Assembly (NCBI GenBank): GCA_036563665.1
Contig: DATCLY010000036.1
Coordinates: forward strand, 62,001-126,000
From: FEN-1219 sp036563665
GTDB lineage: Bacteria > Pseudomonadota > Gammaproteobacteria > Steroidobacterales > Rariloculaceae
Direction of reading: 5' to 3'
Length of the DNA stretch: 64,000 bases
The position numbers and the translations under genes were made by a program. The stretch's first letter is position 1. Each line of letters starts with the position of its first letter. A model generated the notes under the pieces. The model ran no database searches. It was not told the origin of the DNA and was given only the letters and a program-made list of their open reading frames with translations. Of this stretch, positions 15,047-24,449 are shown piece by piece.

Positions 15047-15517
15047 ATGCGGCTCTTGCTGCTCGCGGCGTCGAACCGGCAGCCCGACTGGGTCGCGGCC
15101 GGCTACCGCGAATACGCGAGCCGCTTGCGGGGACGGTTCGTTCTCGAGCTCAAGGCGGTGAAGCTCGCCCGGCGCACGGGCGGCGTGCCGGCCGCGCAGG
15201 CCGTGGCCGAGGAGGGCGAGCGGCTGCTCGCGGCCGTGCCCGACGGCGCGCACGTGGTGGCGCTGACGGAGCGCGGCGCGCCCTGGAGCACCGCCGATCT
15301 CGCCCGCAAGCTCGAGGCCTGGAGCACGCTCGGCGCCCCCGTCTGCTTCCTGCTCGGCGGACCGGACGGCCTCGCGCCGCGCTGCCTCGAGCGCGCCGCC
15401 GAGCAATGGTGCCTGTCGCCGCTCACGCTGCCGCACGGGCTCGCCCGGATCATCGTCGCCGAGGCGCTCTATCGGGCGTGGTCGCTGCTCGAGCGGCATC
15501 CCTATCACCGGCCCTGA
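15047..15517 (+). CDS. rlmH: 23S rRNA pseudouridine-1915 N3-methyltransferase RlmH
   Basis: RlmH is a SPOUT-fold enzyme that methylates pseudouridine 1915 in helix 69 of assembled 70S ribosomes. The 156-residue length is exact for the family. The SAM-binding knot appears as FLLGGPDGLAP and the C-terminal signature as LPHGLARIIVAEALYRAW followed by HPYHRP. It follows rsfS by six bases, the standard pair. Confidence 0.96.
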   Translation: MRLLLLAASNRQPDWVAAGYREYASRLRGRFVLELKAVKLARRTGGVPAAQAVAEEGERLLAAVPDGAHVVALTERGAPWSTADLARKLEAWSTLGAPVCFLLGGPDGLAPRCLERAAEQWCLSPLTLPHGLARIIVAEALYRAWSLLERHPYHRP

Positions 15518-15555
15518 GGGCCGCGGGCGGGAGCGCGACAATGTGGCACGCTCCC

Positions 15556-15585
15556 TTCACCGGCCTTCGATCAATGGGCTATAGT
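15556..15585 (+). promoter_or_regulatory. Candidate promoter of maf, leaderless spacing
   Basis: TTCACC (15556-15561), an 18-base spacer and TATAGT (15580-15585) precede maf. Only seven bases separate the -10 from the ATG and none resembles a Shine-Dalgarno, so transcription would begin at or next to the start codon. The 75-base gap after rlmH marks an operon boundary. Confidence 0.5.
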
Positions 15586-15592
15586 GCCTTGA

Positions 15593-16186
15593 ATGGGAAA
15601 GAATTTCGTCTGTCTGGCGTCGGCTTCGCCCCGGCGCAGCGAGCTGCTGCGCCAGATCGGCGTGCGCTTCGAGGTGCGGCCCGCGTCGGTGGACGAGACG
15701 CGGGCGAGCACGGAGACGCCCGCCGAGTACGTCGTGCGCCTGGCGCTGGCGAAGGCGGCCGCGGCCGCGAGCGACCCGGAGGCGACGGTGCTCGCGGCGG
15801 ACACCGCCGTCGTGCTGGGCGAGCGGATCTTCGGCAAGCCCGCCGATGCGCGCGAGGCCGAAGCCATGCTCGCGGAGCTGTCGGGGCGCACCCACCGCGT
15901 GCTCACGGCCGTCGCCGTGCGCCGCGGCGACCGCGCGGAGAGCAGGCTCTCGGTGAGCGACGTGCGCATGCGCACCATCACGCCGCGCGAGCGGCGCGCG
16001 TACTGCGCGAGCGGCGAGCCGCTCGACAAGGCGGGCGGCTACGCCATCCAGGGGCTCGCGGCCGTGTTCATCGAGCACCTGTCCGGCAGCTTCTCCGGCG
16101 TCATGGGCCTGCCGCTGTTCGAGACGGCGGAGCTGCTGCGCCGGTTCGGCATACCGACGGCCCTCGAGGCCGAGGTCGACGCGTGA
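15593..16186 (+). CDS. maf: Maf-family nucleotide pyrophosphatase (YhdE type)
   Basis: Maf/YhdE hydrolyses dTTP, UTP and modified nucleotides, a house-cleaning role linked to division arrest. The 197-residue product begins with the Maf signature LASASPRRSELLRQIG and has AADTAVVLGERIFGKPADAREA, SGRTHRVLTAVAV and DKAGGYAIQGLAAVFIEHLSGSFSG. It heads maf-rng-yhdP-nit-tldD, matching the E. coli yhdE-rng-yhdP-tldD order. Confidence 0.95.
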   Translation: MGKNFVCLASASPRRSELLRQIGVRFEVRPASVDETRASTETPAEYVVRLALAKAAAAASDPEATVLAADTAVVLGERIFGKPADAREAEAMLAELSGRTHRVLTAVAVRRGDRAESRLSVSDVRMRTITPRERRAYCASGEPLDKAGGYAIQGLAAVFIEHLSGSFSGVMGLPLFETAELLRRFGIPTALEAEVDA

Positions 16187-17661
16187 GACGCGAGGAGATC
16201 CTGATCAACGCCACGCCGCGCGAAGTGCGCGCCGCGCTCGTCGAGAACGGTGTGCTCCAGGAGATTCTCATCGAGCGGGCGAGCCGCCGCGGTCTCATCA
16301 GCAACATCTACAAGGGGCGGGTGTCGCGCGTGCTGCCCGGCATGCAGGCGGCGTTCGTGGACGTGGGGCTCGAACGCACGGCGTTCCTGCACGCCTCCGA
16401 CATCGCGCACAACCCGCACGAGGACGCGCCGGAGCGCGACGTCGAGCCCAACATCCGCGACGTCGTGCGCGAAGGCCAGGAGCTGCTCGTGCAGGTGCTC
16501 AAGGATCCGATCGGCACCAAGGGCGCGCGGCTCACGACGTACATCACGATCCCGTCCCGCTACCTCGTCATGCTGCCGAACTCGAGCGGCGTGGGCGTGT
16601 CGGCCCGCATCGAGGACGAGGCGGAGCGCGAGCGGCTGCGCGCTCTCGTGGAGGAGGCGGCCGCCACCGCCGGCTGCGAGGTGCCCGCGGGCTACATCGT
16701 CCGCACGGCGGCCGAGGGCGCCACGCTCGAGGCGCTGCGCGCGGACCTGATCTTCCTGCAGAAGCTCTGGCAGGCGATCGCGGAGAACGCGCGCCGCGCG
16801 AAAGGCGGCGAGCTCGTGTACGAGGACCTGCCGTTGCCGCTGCGCGTGCTGCGCGACCTGCTGAGCCCGGCCGTGGAGCGCATTCGCGTGGACTCGGAGG
16901 CGGTGTACCGCCAGGTGAAGGAGTTCGCCGATCGCTTCATCCCGCACGTCTCGTCGCTGATCGAGCTCTACACGGACAACATTCCGATCTTCGATCTTTA
17001 CGGCATCGAGGACGAGATCGAGCGCGCGCTCAAGCGCAAGGTGCCGCTCAAGTCCGGCGGCCACGTGGTGTTCGACCAGACGGAGGCGATGACCACGATC
17101 GACGTCAACACGGGCGCCTACGTCGGTCACCGCAATCTCGAGGAGACGATCTTCCGCACCAACCTCGAGGCGGCCGTCACCATCGCGCGGCAGCTCCGGC
17201 TGCGCAATCTCGGCGGCATCATCATCATCGACTTCATCGACATGGTCGAGGAGGAGCACCGTAACCAGGTGCTCCAGGCGCTCACGCAGAGGCTCGCGAG
17301 CGACCACGCGAAGACGCAGATCATGAGCGTATCGCCGCTCGGGCTCGTGGAGATGACGCGCAAGCGCAACCGCGAGAGCCTGGAACACGTGCTCTGCCAG
17401 CCGTGTCCAAGCTGCGAGGGCCGCGGGTTCGTCAAGACGCCCGAGACGGTCTGCCACGAGATCTTCCGCGAGATCCTGCGACAGCACCGCCAGTTCGACT
17501 TCCAGGAGCTGCTCGTGCTCGCGCGGCCCAACGTGATCGAGCGTCTGCTCGACGAGGAGTCGGCGAGCATCGCGGAGCTCGAGGAGCTCACGGGGAAGCC
17601 GATCCGCCTGCAAAGCGAAGGGATGTATGCGCCCGATCAGTTCGACGTCGTCTTGATGTAG
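16183..17661 (+). CDS. rng: Ribonuclease G
   Basis: RNase G matures the 5' end of 16S rRNA and degrades some mRNAs. The 492-residue protein has an S1 domain (about 39-128, with GRVSRVLPGMQAAFVDVG), the DNase I-like catalytic core with magnesium ligands D307 (TTIDVNTG) and D350 (GIIIIDF), and a cysteine cluster CQPCPSC at 405-411. It lacks the long RNase E scaffold tail. GTG 16183 overlaps the maf stop (GTGA). Confidence 0.96.
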   Translation: MRREEILINATPREVRAALVENGVLQEILIERASRRGLISNIYKGRVSRVLPGMQAAFVDVGLERTAFLHASDIAHNPHEDAPERDVEPNIRDVVREGQELLVQVLKDPIGTKGARLTTYITIPSRYLVMLPNSSGVGVSARIEDEAERERLRALVEEAAATAGCEVPAGYIVRTAAEGATLEALRADLIFLQKLWQAIAENARRAKGGELVYEDLPLPLRVLRDLLSPAVERIRVDSEAVYRQVKEFADRFIPHVSSLIELYTDNIPIFDLYGIEDEIERALKRKVPLKSGGHVVFDQTEAMTTIDVNTGAYVGHRNLEETIFRTNLEAAVTIARQLRLRNLGGIIIIDFIDMVEEEHRNQVLQALTQRLASDHAKTQIMSVSPLGLVEMTRKRNRESLEHVLCQPCPSCEGRGFVKTPETVCHEIFREILRQHRQFDFQELLVLARPNVIERLLDEESASIAELEELTGKPIRLQSEGMYAPDQFDVVLM

Positions 17662-17672
17662 GCCCGCGAGCG

Positions 17673-20600
17673 TTGCCGCCGATCATCCGCAAGCTCGCCG
17701 TGCCCCTCCTCGCCGCCGGGGGGGCGCTGCTCATCCTGCTCGCAGTGGGCATCGGCGGGTTCCGCCTGCTGGTCGCGCAGCTGCCGAGCTATCAGGCCGA
17801 GCTCGAGGCGTGGGTCGGCGAGGCGCTCGGCGTCGATCTCGACTTCGAACGGCTCGATGCGCGTTTGAGCTTCGCGGGCCCGGAGCTCACGCTGCACGAG
17901 GCGTCCGTGGCCGCCTCCGGCCGGCAAGCGCCGTTCCTCGTGGCGCGGGAGGCGAGCGTGGTGTTCCGTCCGCTCGCGCTGCTCCGGCGCGAGCTCGGCG
18001 TGAAGCGGCTCGCGTTCGAGGGCACGCGCCTCACGGTGGTGCGCGACGAGGACGGCCGCTTCCGGCTGCTCGACGCGCCGCAGGGCAACGGGGCCGCCCG
18101 GGCGGCGCCCGACATCCCGCCGAGCGTGGAGGTGGTGGTGCGCGACAGCGAGGTGCTGTACCTCGACCGCGCCCGCGGCCTGTCGTGGCGCTTCGAAGGG
18201 GTGACCGTGAGCCTGCGCCGCGAGCAGGGCCGGCTCGCCGTGGAGGTCGTGGCCCGGCCGCCGGACGAGTTCGCGAGCCGCGTGCGGCTCCAGGCGGAAG
18301 GCGCGCTCGCCGCCGACTCCTCGCTCGGCGGCGACTGGCGCGTGTCGGCCGAGGCGCGCGAGCTCGACTTCGCCGTGCTCGCGAGCTCGCTGCCGAGCGA
18401 GCTGTCGCTGCCGCGGGCCGGGCGCGGCGACGTGTCGCTCGAGCTCGAGTGGCGCGCCGGCATGCTCGTGGGGGGCAGGGGCGAGGCGGCGCTGCGCGGC
18501 GTCGAGCTCGCCCGCGGCGACGGCGCGGCCGGCTACGACCGGCTCGCGCTCGGCGGCGACTGGCAGCGCCGGCCGGACGGCTGGCGGCTCGCGCTCACGG
18601 ACGTGGAGGTCACGCGGCAGGGCCGGGCGTGGCCGACGCCGACGGACCTCGTGCTCGAGGTGGGCCGCGGCGCCGGCTGGCAGTCGCTCACGTTGTCCGG
18701 CGATTTCCTGCGGCTCGAGGACTTCACGCCGCTCACCGCGCTCGCCGCGTCGTCGCCTCTCGCACAGCGCTGGAGCGAGCTCGCGCCGCACGGCGACGTG
18801 CGCGCGCTCGCGCTCACCGTGCGGCGCGACGACACCGTGGGCGTGGCGGGCGCGTACGAGTACGCCATCCAGGGCGAGGTGGAGAACGGCAGCGTGGCCG
18901 CGGCCGGCGGCCTGCCCGGCGTGCGCTCGTTGTCGGCGGCGCTGCGCGCCGACTCGCGCAGCGGCCGGCTGGATCTGCGCACCCGCGACGCCGTGCTCGA
19001 GTGGCCGGAGCTGTTCCGCGCGCCGCTCGAGCTCGACGAGGTGACGGGGCTCGTCGTGTGGCGCGAAGGCCAGAACGCCGTGCGCGTGGTGAGCGACGAC
19101 CTCGTCGTCACGACGCCCGACTTCGCGACGCGCTCGTCGCTCGAGCTCACGCTGCCCCTCGACGGCGGGTCGCCGCGCATCGACCTCGAGCTGCGCACGT
19201 CCGCGTTCGACGTGCCGGCCGTCAAGCGCTACCTGCCGGCGCCCAAGATGCCGCCGGCCGTGGTGGCCTGGCTCGACCTCGCGCTCGCCGGCGGGCGCTC
19301 GCCCGGGGCCACGGTGGAGCTCTACGGCGACCTCGCGGCGTTTCCGTTCACCGAGGGCGGCGGCGCGCTGCGCGTGACGGTGCCGGTCGAGGACGGCGTG
19401 CTGCAATACGTGCGCGACTGGCCGCGCGCGGAGGAGCTCACGGGCACGGTCGAGTTCGTCAACGCGAGCTTCCTCGCCCGCGGCAGCGGCCGGATCCTCG
19501 GCAATCGCAGCAGCGACGCCGAGGTCGCGATCGCCGATCTGCGCGAGGGCGTGCTCACGCTGCGCGGCACGACCGCGGGCGAGCTGGCGCAGGTGCTCGC
19601 GTTCCTGCAGGGCACGCCGCTGATCCAACGGCATCTGGGCTCCGGTTTCGCGCGGCTCGCCGCGCCCGGCGGCGAAGGCCACGTGCAGCTCGATCTGCGG
19701 CTGCCGCTCAAGAACCTCGCGGCCTACGACCTGAACGCCGCGCTCACGATCCACGCGGGCGAGCTCGCGCTCGAGGGCATCGCCCCGCACGCCACCGACA
19801 TCGAAGGCGTGCTGCACCTCGCGGACGGCACGTTGAGCGGCGAAGGCATCGAGGGCACGCTGTTCGACGGGCCGGTCACCGCGCGCGTCGTGCCGCCGGA
19901 GGCGCCGGGCTATCGCGCGCGCCTCGAGGTGAGCGGCGACGTCACGGCCGCGGCGCTCGCGGCCGCGCTCGATCTGCCGTTCGCCGACATGGTCGCGGGG
20001 CAGACCGCCTGGCAGGCGAGCCTCATGATCCCGAACCCCGTGGAGCGCGAGCCGCGGCCCACGCTCGTGAGCGTGCGGTCGAATCTTTCGGGCATCGCGC
20101 TCAAGTTTCCGCCGCCGTTCGCCAAAGGCCCCGCCGAGCCCACCAACGTGCAGGTGGATCTCGTGCTCGGGGGCGACGCGCTCGAGGCGAGCGGCCACTT
20201 CGGCGCCGCGCGCCGCTTCGCGCTCGAGCTCGAGCGACGGGACGAAGGCGGATACGCGTTGCGGCGCGGCGCCGTGCGCTTCGGCGGCGACGTGCCGATG
20301 CCGCGCTTCGACCGGGGCCTCACGATCGACGGCACCCTGCCGTCGCTCGATCTCGACCAGTGGCTCGCGCTGCTCGACGCCGGGGCGCCTGCCCGCGCCG
20401 GCGGACGGGAGCAGAGTCCGCTCGAGGCCCGCCTGTTCGCGGGCGCGGACCTCGAGATCGGCGATTTCACCGCTTTCCGCCAGCAGCTCGGTGCGAGCCG
20501 CGTCTCGGTGCGCCGCCGCACGAGCGACTGGCAGATCGAGGTGGACAGCGAGCCCGTGGCCGGCACGATCCTGGTGCCGGCCGATCTCGACCGTCAGCCG

Positions 20601-21575
20601 CGCATCGTGGCCGTGATGGAGCGCCTGTATCTCGCGCAGGCCCGCTCGGGCGACGCGGCCGGGCGCGGCTCGCCGCTCGATCCGCGGGAGCTGCCGGGCC
20701 TGCAGCTCGTGAGCGACGAGTTCGCCGTGGGCAACCGGCGGCTCGGGCGCCTCGACGCGGAGATCCTGCCGGATCCGATGGGCCTGCGGCTCGTCTCGTT
20801 CGAGAGCTCGAGCGAGAGCTTCACGGCCACCGGCAGCGGCGCGTGGCTCGTGGACGAGAACGGCGAGGCCACCACGCGCTTCGCGCTGTCGCTGAACTCC
20901 ACCGACGTGGCGGCCACGCTCGAGCAACTCGGCTTCGATCCCGCCATCGAGGCGGAGCGGGCGGAGGCGACGGCGAGCGTCTACTGGAAGGGCGGCCCCT
21001 ACGGCGCCTGGATGGATCACGTGCACGGCGACGTGGCGTTGCGGGTGGAGAAGGGCAGCCTCACGGACGTGGAGCCGGGCGCCGGCCGCGTGGTGGGGCT
21101 CATGTCGATCAGCGCGCTGCCGCGGCGGCTCGCGCTAGACTTCCGCGACGTGTTCAACCGCGGCCTGGTGTTCGACGACATCACGGCCGACTTCGTGCTG
21201 ATCGACGGCAATGCCTACACGGACAACCTGTTGCTCACGGGGCCGGTGGCCGAGATCGGCATCGTGGGCCGCACGGGGCTGCGGGACCGCGACTACCGTC
21301 AGCAGGCCGTGGTCACGGCGGAGCCGGGCAAGATGCTGCCGACGGTGGGCGGCCTCATCGGCGGGCCGACCGTCGCGGCCGCGCTGCTGATCTTCACGCG
21401 AATCTTCAAGGAGCCCTTGAAGGGCATCGGGCGCGCCTCCTACTGCGTGACGGGCACGTGGCAGGCGCCCAAGGTCGAGCGGCTCACGCAGGAGCAGCTC
21501 GAGCGAGGCGAGATCTGCGCCGAGCTGCCGCCCGCGATGCTCGCGGGGCAGCTCGCGCAACCCAGCGAAAGGTGA
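17673..21575 (+). CDS. yhdP: YhdP-family AsmA-like intermembrane phospholipid transport protein
   Basis: YhdP is an inner-membrane-anchored bridge protein that, with TamB and YdbH, carries phospholipids to the outer membrane. The 1300-residue product has one N-terminal membrane helix (about 8-32, AVPLLAAGGALLILLAVGIGGF), a long repetitive beta-rich periplasmic body (DUF3971) and an AsmA-like C-terminus (about 1080-1290). TTG 17673 gives the membrane helix directly after the start. Its place between rng and nit-tldD matches other gammaproteobacteria. Confidence 0.93.
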   Translation: MPPIIRKLAVPLLAAGGALLILLAVGIGGFRLLVAQLPSYQAELEAWVGEALGVDLDFERLDARLSFAGPELTLHEASVAASGRQAPFLVAREASVVFRPLALLRRELGVKRLAFEGTRLTVVRDEDGRFRLLDAPQGNGAARAAPDIPPSVEVVVRDSEVLYLDRARGLSWRFEGVTVSLRREQGRLAVEVVARPPDEFASRVRLQAEGALAADSSLGGDWRVSAEARELDFAVLASSLPSELSLPRAGRGDVSLELEWRAGMLVGGRGEAALRGVELARGDGAAGYDRLALGGDWQRRPDGWRLALTDVEVTRQGRAWPTPTDLVLEVGRGAGWQSLTLSGDFLRLEDFTPLTALAASSPLAQRWSELAPHGDVRALALTVRRDDTVGVAGAYEYAIQGEVENGSVAAAGGLPGVRSLSAALRADSRSGRLDLRTRDAVLEWPELFRAPLELDEVTGLVVWREGQNAVRVVSDDLVVTTPDFATRSSLELTLPLDGGSPRIDLELRTSAFDVPAVKRYLPAPKMPPAVVAWLDLALAGGRSPGATVELYGDLAAFPFTEGGGALRVTVPVEDGVLQYVRDWPRAEELTGTVEFVNASFLARGSGRILGNRSSDAEVAIADLREGVLTLRGTTAGELAQVLAFLQGTPLIQRHLGSGFARLAAPGGEGHVQLDLRLPLKNLAAYDLNAALTIHAGELALEGIAPHATDIEGVLHLADGTLSGEGIEGTLFDGPVTARVVPPEAPGYRARLEVSGDVTAAALAAALDLPFADMVAGQTAWQASLMIPNPVEREPRPTLVSVRSNLSGIALKFPPPFAKGPAEPTNVQVDLVLGGDALEASGHFGAARRFALELERRDEGGYALRRGAVRFGGDVPMPRFDRGLTIDGTLPSLDLDQWLALLDAGAPARAGGREQSPLEARLFAGADLEIGDFTAFRQQLGASRVSVRRRTSDWQIEVDSEPVAGTILVPADLDRQPRIVAVMERLYLAQARSGDAAGRGSPLDPRELPGLQLVSDEFAVGNRRLGRLDAEILPDPMGLRLVSFESSSESFTATGSGAWLVDENGEATTRFALSLNSTDVAATLEQLGFDPAIEAERAEATASVYWKGGPYGAWMDHVHGDVALRVEKGSLTDVEPGAGRVVGLMSISALPRRLALDFRDVFNRGLVFDDITADFVLIDGNAYTDNLLLTGPVAEIGIVGRTGLRDRDYRQQAVVTAEPGKMLPTVGGLIGGPTVAAALLIFTRIFKEPLKGIGRASYCVTGTWQAPKVERLTQEQLERGEICAELPPAMLAGQLAQPSER

Positions 21576-21580
21576 CGGTC

Positions 21581-22426
21581 ATGACCAACGAGGCAGGCGC
21601 GCTTTCCGAGGCGCGATTCAAGATCGCGGCCATCCAGATGACGAGCACGCGCGACGTGGAGCGAAACCTCGCCGCGGCCCGAGCGTTGCTCGAGGAGGCG
21701 GCCGCGGCGGGGGCGAAGCTCGCCGTGTTGCCGGAAAACTTCTCCTTTCTCGGCGCGCAGGACTCGGATCGGCTCGCGGCGGCGGAGCCGCCGGGCGACG
21801 GCCCCGCGCAACGGTTCCTGGCGCAGGCCGCGGAGGAGCTGAAGCTCTGGATCGTGGGCGGCACGGTGCCGATCCGCGCGGAGCCCGGCCGCGCGGCCTC
21901 GCGCTCGCTGCTCTTCGGGCCGGACGGGCGCCTCGCTGCCCAGTACGACAAGATCCACCTGTTCGACGTGGCGATACCCGGCAAGGAGAGCGAGAGCTAT
22001 CGCGAGTCGGCCACCACGATCCCCGGCATGCGCGTGGTGACGGCCGCGACGCCCTTCGGCCGCGTGGGGCTCACGGTTTGCTACGACCTGCGGTTTCCGG
22101 CGCTATTCCACCGCCTCGGGGCGCTGGGCATGGACATCCTCGCGGTGCCGGCCGCGTTCACGGTGCCCACGGGGCAAGCGCATTGGCGGGCACTATTGCA
22201 GGCGCGCGCGATCGAAAATCTGTGTTATGTCGTCGCGGCGGGCCAGTGGGGCGAGCACGACGGCGGGCGGCTCACGTACGGCCACTCGATGATCCTGGGG
22301 CCGTGGGGCGAGGTGCTCGCGGTGCGGGAAAGCGCGCCTGGCGTCGTCTGCGCCGATGTCGATATGATCGAGCTCGAGCGTATCCGCCAAACCTTCCCGG
22401 TGCTCACGCACCGACGCGAGTTGTGA
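21581..22426 (+). CDS. Carbon-nitrogen hydrolase, Nit1-like (deaminated glutathione amidase type)
   Basis: The 281-residue nitrilase-superfamily protein has the catalytic triad E52 (LAVLPENFSF), K124 (YDKIHLFDV) and C167 (TVCYDLRFP). The DKIHLFDV and CYDLRFP sequences and the position before tldD match the Nit1/NitB branch, whose members repair deaminated glutathione. That substrate is inferred from family. ATG 21581 is favoured by AAAGGTG six bases upstream; GTG 21572, overlapping the yhdP stop, is also in frame. Confidence 0.9.
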   Translation: MTNEAGALSEARFKIAAIQMTSTRDVERNLAAARALLEEAAAAGAKLAVLPENFSFLGAQDSDRLAAAEPPGDGPAQRFLAQAAEELKLWIVGGTVPIRAEPGRAASRSLLFGPDGRLAAQYDKIHLFDVAIPGKESESYRESATTIPGMRVVTAATPFGRVGLTVCYDLRFPALFHRLGALGMDILAVPAAFTVPTGQAHWRALLQARAIENLCYVVAAGQWGEHDGGRLTYGHSMILGPWGEVLAVRESAPGVVCADVDMIELERIRQTFPVLTHRREL

Positions 22427-23943
22427 TGATCCAAGCGCATCCGCAGCAGGCCGCCGAGGCGGCCCGAACGGCAGGCCGAAGCGGCGCCGAGGCGGCGCCG
22501 GCATTGGACCCGCTCCGCATCGCCACGGACGTCGTGCTGGCGCCCGCCGGCCTCGACCTCGCGGCCCTCGACCGCGCCATCGGCGCCGCGCTGTCGCGGC
22601 AGCTCGACTACGCCGACGTCTACGTGCAGCACACGCGGCACGAGACGTGGACGGTGGAGGACGGCATCGTCAAGGACGGCGTGTACAGCATCGATCAGGG
22701 CGTCGGCGTGCGCTGCGTGAGCGGCGAGAAGACCGGTTTCGCCTACGCCGATCAGCTCGACCCGGCGTCGCTGCTCGACGCCGTGGAGGCGGCGCGCGGC
22801 ATCGCGCGCACGCAGGGAGAAGGCCGGCACCGCGTGGCGCGCCGGGCAGCGGCCCGCGACCTCTACGGGCCGGTGGATCCGCTCTCGAGCCTGGACGACC
22901 TCGAGAAGGTGCGTCTGCTCGCCGATCTCGATCGCTACGTGCGCTCGCTCGACCCGCGCATCGTGCAGGTCGTCGCGAGCCTCGCGGGGGTCTACGACAT
23001 CGTGCTCGTGCGCGGCTCCGACGGCACGCTCGCCGCGGACGTGCGGCCGCTCGTGCGGCTCAACGTCTCCGTCATCATGGAGGACGGCGGGCGGCGCGAG
23101 CAGGGTTATGCGGGCGGGGGCGGCCGGGCGGATTACGCCCTGCTCACGGCCTCGGACCGCCCGCGGCAGCTCGCCCAGGAAGCGGTGCGGCAGGCGGCCG
23201 TGAACCTCGAGGCCGTGCCCGCGCCGGCGGGCAACATGCCGGTCGTGCTCGGCTCCGGCTGGCCCGGGATCCTGCTGCACGAGGCCATCGGCCACGGCCT
23301 CGAGGGCGACTTCAACCGCAAGGGCACATCCGCGTTCTCCGGCCGCATCGGCGAGCGGGTGGCCACCGAGCAGTGCACCGTGGTGGACGACGGCACGCTC
23401 GCGGGACGGCGCGGCTCGCTCAACGTGGACGACGAGGGCACGCCCACGCAGCGCACCGTGCTCATCGAGGGCGGCGTCCTCAAGGGCTACATGCAGGACA
23501 AGCTGAACGCGCGGCTCATGAAGAGCGCGTCCACCGGCAACGGCCGGCGCGAGTCGTATGCCCACGTGCCCATGCCGCGCATGACCAACACCTACATGCT
23601 GCCCGGCAAGTACGATCCCGAGGAGATCATCGCTTCCGTCGACAAGGGGCTGTACGCGCCCAACTTCGGCGGCGGGCAGGTGGACATCACCTCCGGAAAA
23701 TTCGTGTTCGCGGCGTCGGAGGCGTATCTGATCGAGCGCGGCAAGAAGACCGTGCCGGTGAAGGGCGCCATGCTCATCGGCAGCGGGCCGGAGGTGCTGA
23801 CGCGCGTGTCGATGGTCGGCAACGACCTGCAGCTCGACGGCGGCGTCGGCACTTGCGGCAAGGAGGGCCAGTCCGTGCCCGTGGGCGTGGGGCAGCCCAC
23901 GCTGCGCATCGATTCGCTCACCGTGGGCGGCACGCAGGCGTAA
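22426..23943 (+). CDS. tldD: Metalloprotease TldD
   Basis: TldD forms a heterodimeric peptidase with TldE (PmbA), acting on unfolded peptides and on RiPP or CcdA-type substrates. The 505-residue protein contains the zinc motif HEAIGHGLEGD (H285, E286, H290). About 45 extra N-terminal residues precede the usual start. ATG 22426 shares its first base with the nit stop. Its partner pmbA lies 3.8 kb downstream, separated by small ORFs, an ATPase and purEK. Confidence 0.95.
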   Translation: MIQAHPQQAAEAARTAGRSGAEAAPALDPLRIATDVVLAPAGLDLAALDRAIGAALSRQLDYADVYVQHTRHETWTVEDGIVKDGVYSIDQGVGVRCVSGEKTGFAYADQLDPASLLDAVEAARGIARTQGEGRHRVARRAAARDLYGPVDPLSSLDDLEKVRLLADLDRYVRSLDPRIVQVVASLAGVYDIVLVRGSDGTLAADVRPLVRLNVSVIMEDGGRREQGYAGGGGRADYALLTASDRPRQLAQEAVRQAAVNLEAVPAPAGNMPVVLGSGWPGILLHEAIGHGLEGDFNRKGTSAFSGRIGERVATEQCTVVDDGTLAGRRGSLNVDDEGTPTQRTVLIEGGVLKGYMQDKLNARLMKSASTGNGRRESYAHVPMPRMTNTYMLPGKYDPEEIIASVDKGLYAPNFGGGQVDITSGKFVFAASEAYLIERGKKTVPVKGAMLIGSGPEVLTRVSMVGNDLQLDGGVGTCGKEGQSVPVGVGQPTLRIDSLTVGGTQA

Positions 23944-24004
23944 CCAACCGCGCCGCCCCGTTTGCCGACGCGGCGATCTTACGTCAAACCTTCGGCCGCT
24001 CCCT

Positions 24005-24020
24005 TGTGATTGGCATCACT
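24005..24020 (+). promoter_or_regulatory. CRP-like operator upstream of the small-ORF operon
   Basis: TGTGATTGGCATCACT matches the CRP consensus TGTGA-N6-TCACA at nine of ten fixed bases and is also an inner palindrome, GTGAT-N4-ATCAC. It lies 55 bases before the 24076 ORF. A Crp homologue is encoded at 32.7 kb. The GTGAT core argues for Crp over Fnr, which needs TTGAT. Confidence 0.55.
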
Positions 24021-24075
24021 GCGCGCGTCGAGGCGCGCGCGTACGCTGCGGGTAACACTCCGCCGGCACGCGCGA

Positions 24076-24243
24076 ATGAACTTCGAAACGACGATCACCG
24101 AAGCCGATTTCAAACGGCCGCTGCTGGAGACGGGCGAGGAGCAGCTCGTGGGGCAGCTGCAACGCGAGCCGGACCTCGACGTGGACGGCCTGCGAGGCTC
24201 GCTCCTGACGCGGTTGCTGCTGCTCTTCATGCGCGACAAGTGA
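24076..24243 (+). CDS. Small hypothetical protein, first of three coupled ORFs
   Basis: This frame encodes 55 residues starting MNFETTITEADFKRPLLE, acidic in the first half and ending in a leucine-rich stretch (SLLTRLLLLFMRDK) that could be an amphipathic helix. I do not recognise it. ATG 24076 is preferred to the TTG at 24010, which would put the CRP-like operator inside the gene. No clear ribosome site is visible. Its stop overlaps a GTG start for the next frame. Confidence 0.5.
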   Translation: MNFETTITEADFKRPLLETGEEQLVGQLQREPDLDVDGLRGSLLTRLLLLFMRDK

Positions 24244-24446
24244 TCGGACCTGCGTTCGGCATGGCAGCGAAGCGACGACGTCTGGCACAACGGGAACGCG
24301 CGGAGGCGTTCGAAACGGAGGACACGGCGCTGCGCGCGCTCACGCGGGAAGACCGCGCCAAGCTCGAGATCGATGCCTGGGAGCCGTCGCTGCTGCGGCA
24401 CATGCTGCAGGCGCAAGGCCGTCTGCCGAAGAAGCCGCGGCCCTGA
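24240..24446 (+). CDS. Small basic hypothetical protein, second of three coupled ORFs
   Basis: Starting at GTG 24240, which overlaps the previous stop as GTGA, the frame encodes 68 residues; ATG 24261 would give 61. The product is highly charged, with MAAKRRRLAQRERAEAF followed by LTREDRAKLEIDAWEP and a basic end (LPKKPRP). It is predicted soluble and helical. I know no family for it. The 4-base overlap, a common coupling in this window, supports it being translated. Confidence 0.5.
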   Translation: MIGPAFGMAAKRRRLAQRERAEAFETEDTALRALTREDRAKLEIDAWEPSLLRHMLQAQGRLPKKPRP

Positions 24447-24449
24447 GAC

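Noticed and set aside
17637..21026. A 1129-codon open frame on the minus strand opposite yhdP
   Set aside because: It mirrors the yhdP codons in another phase and its composition (A, R, E, H, G) is that of GC-driven antisense frames; no domain or ribosome site.
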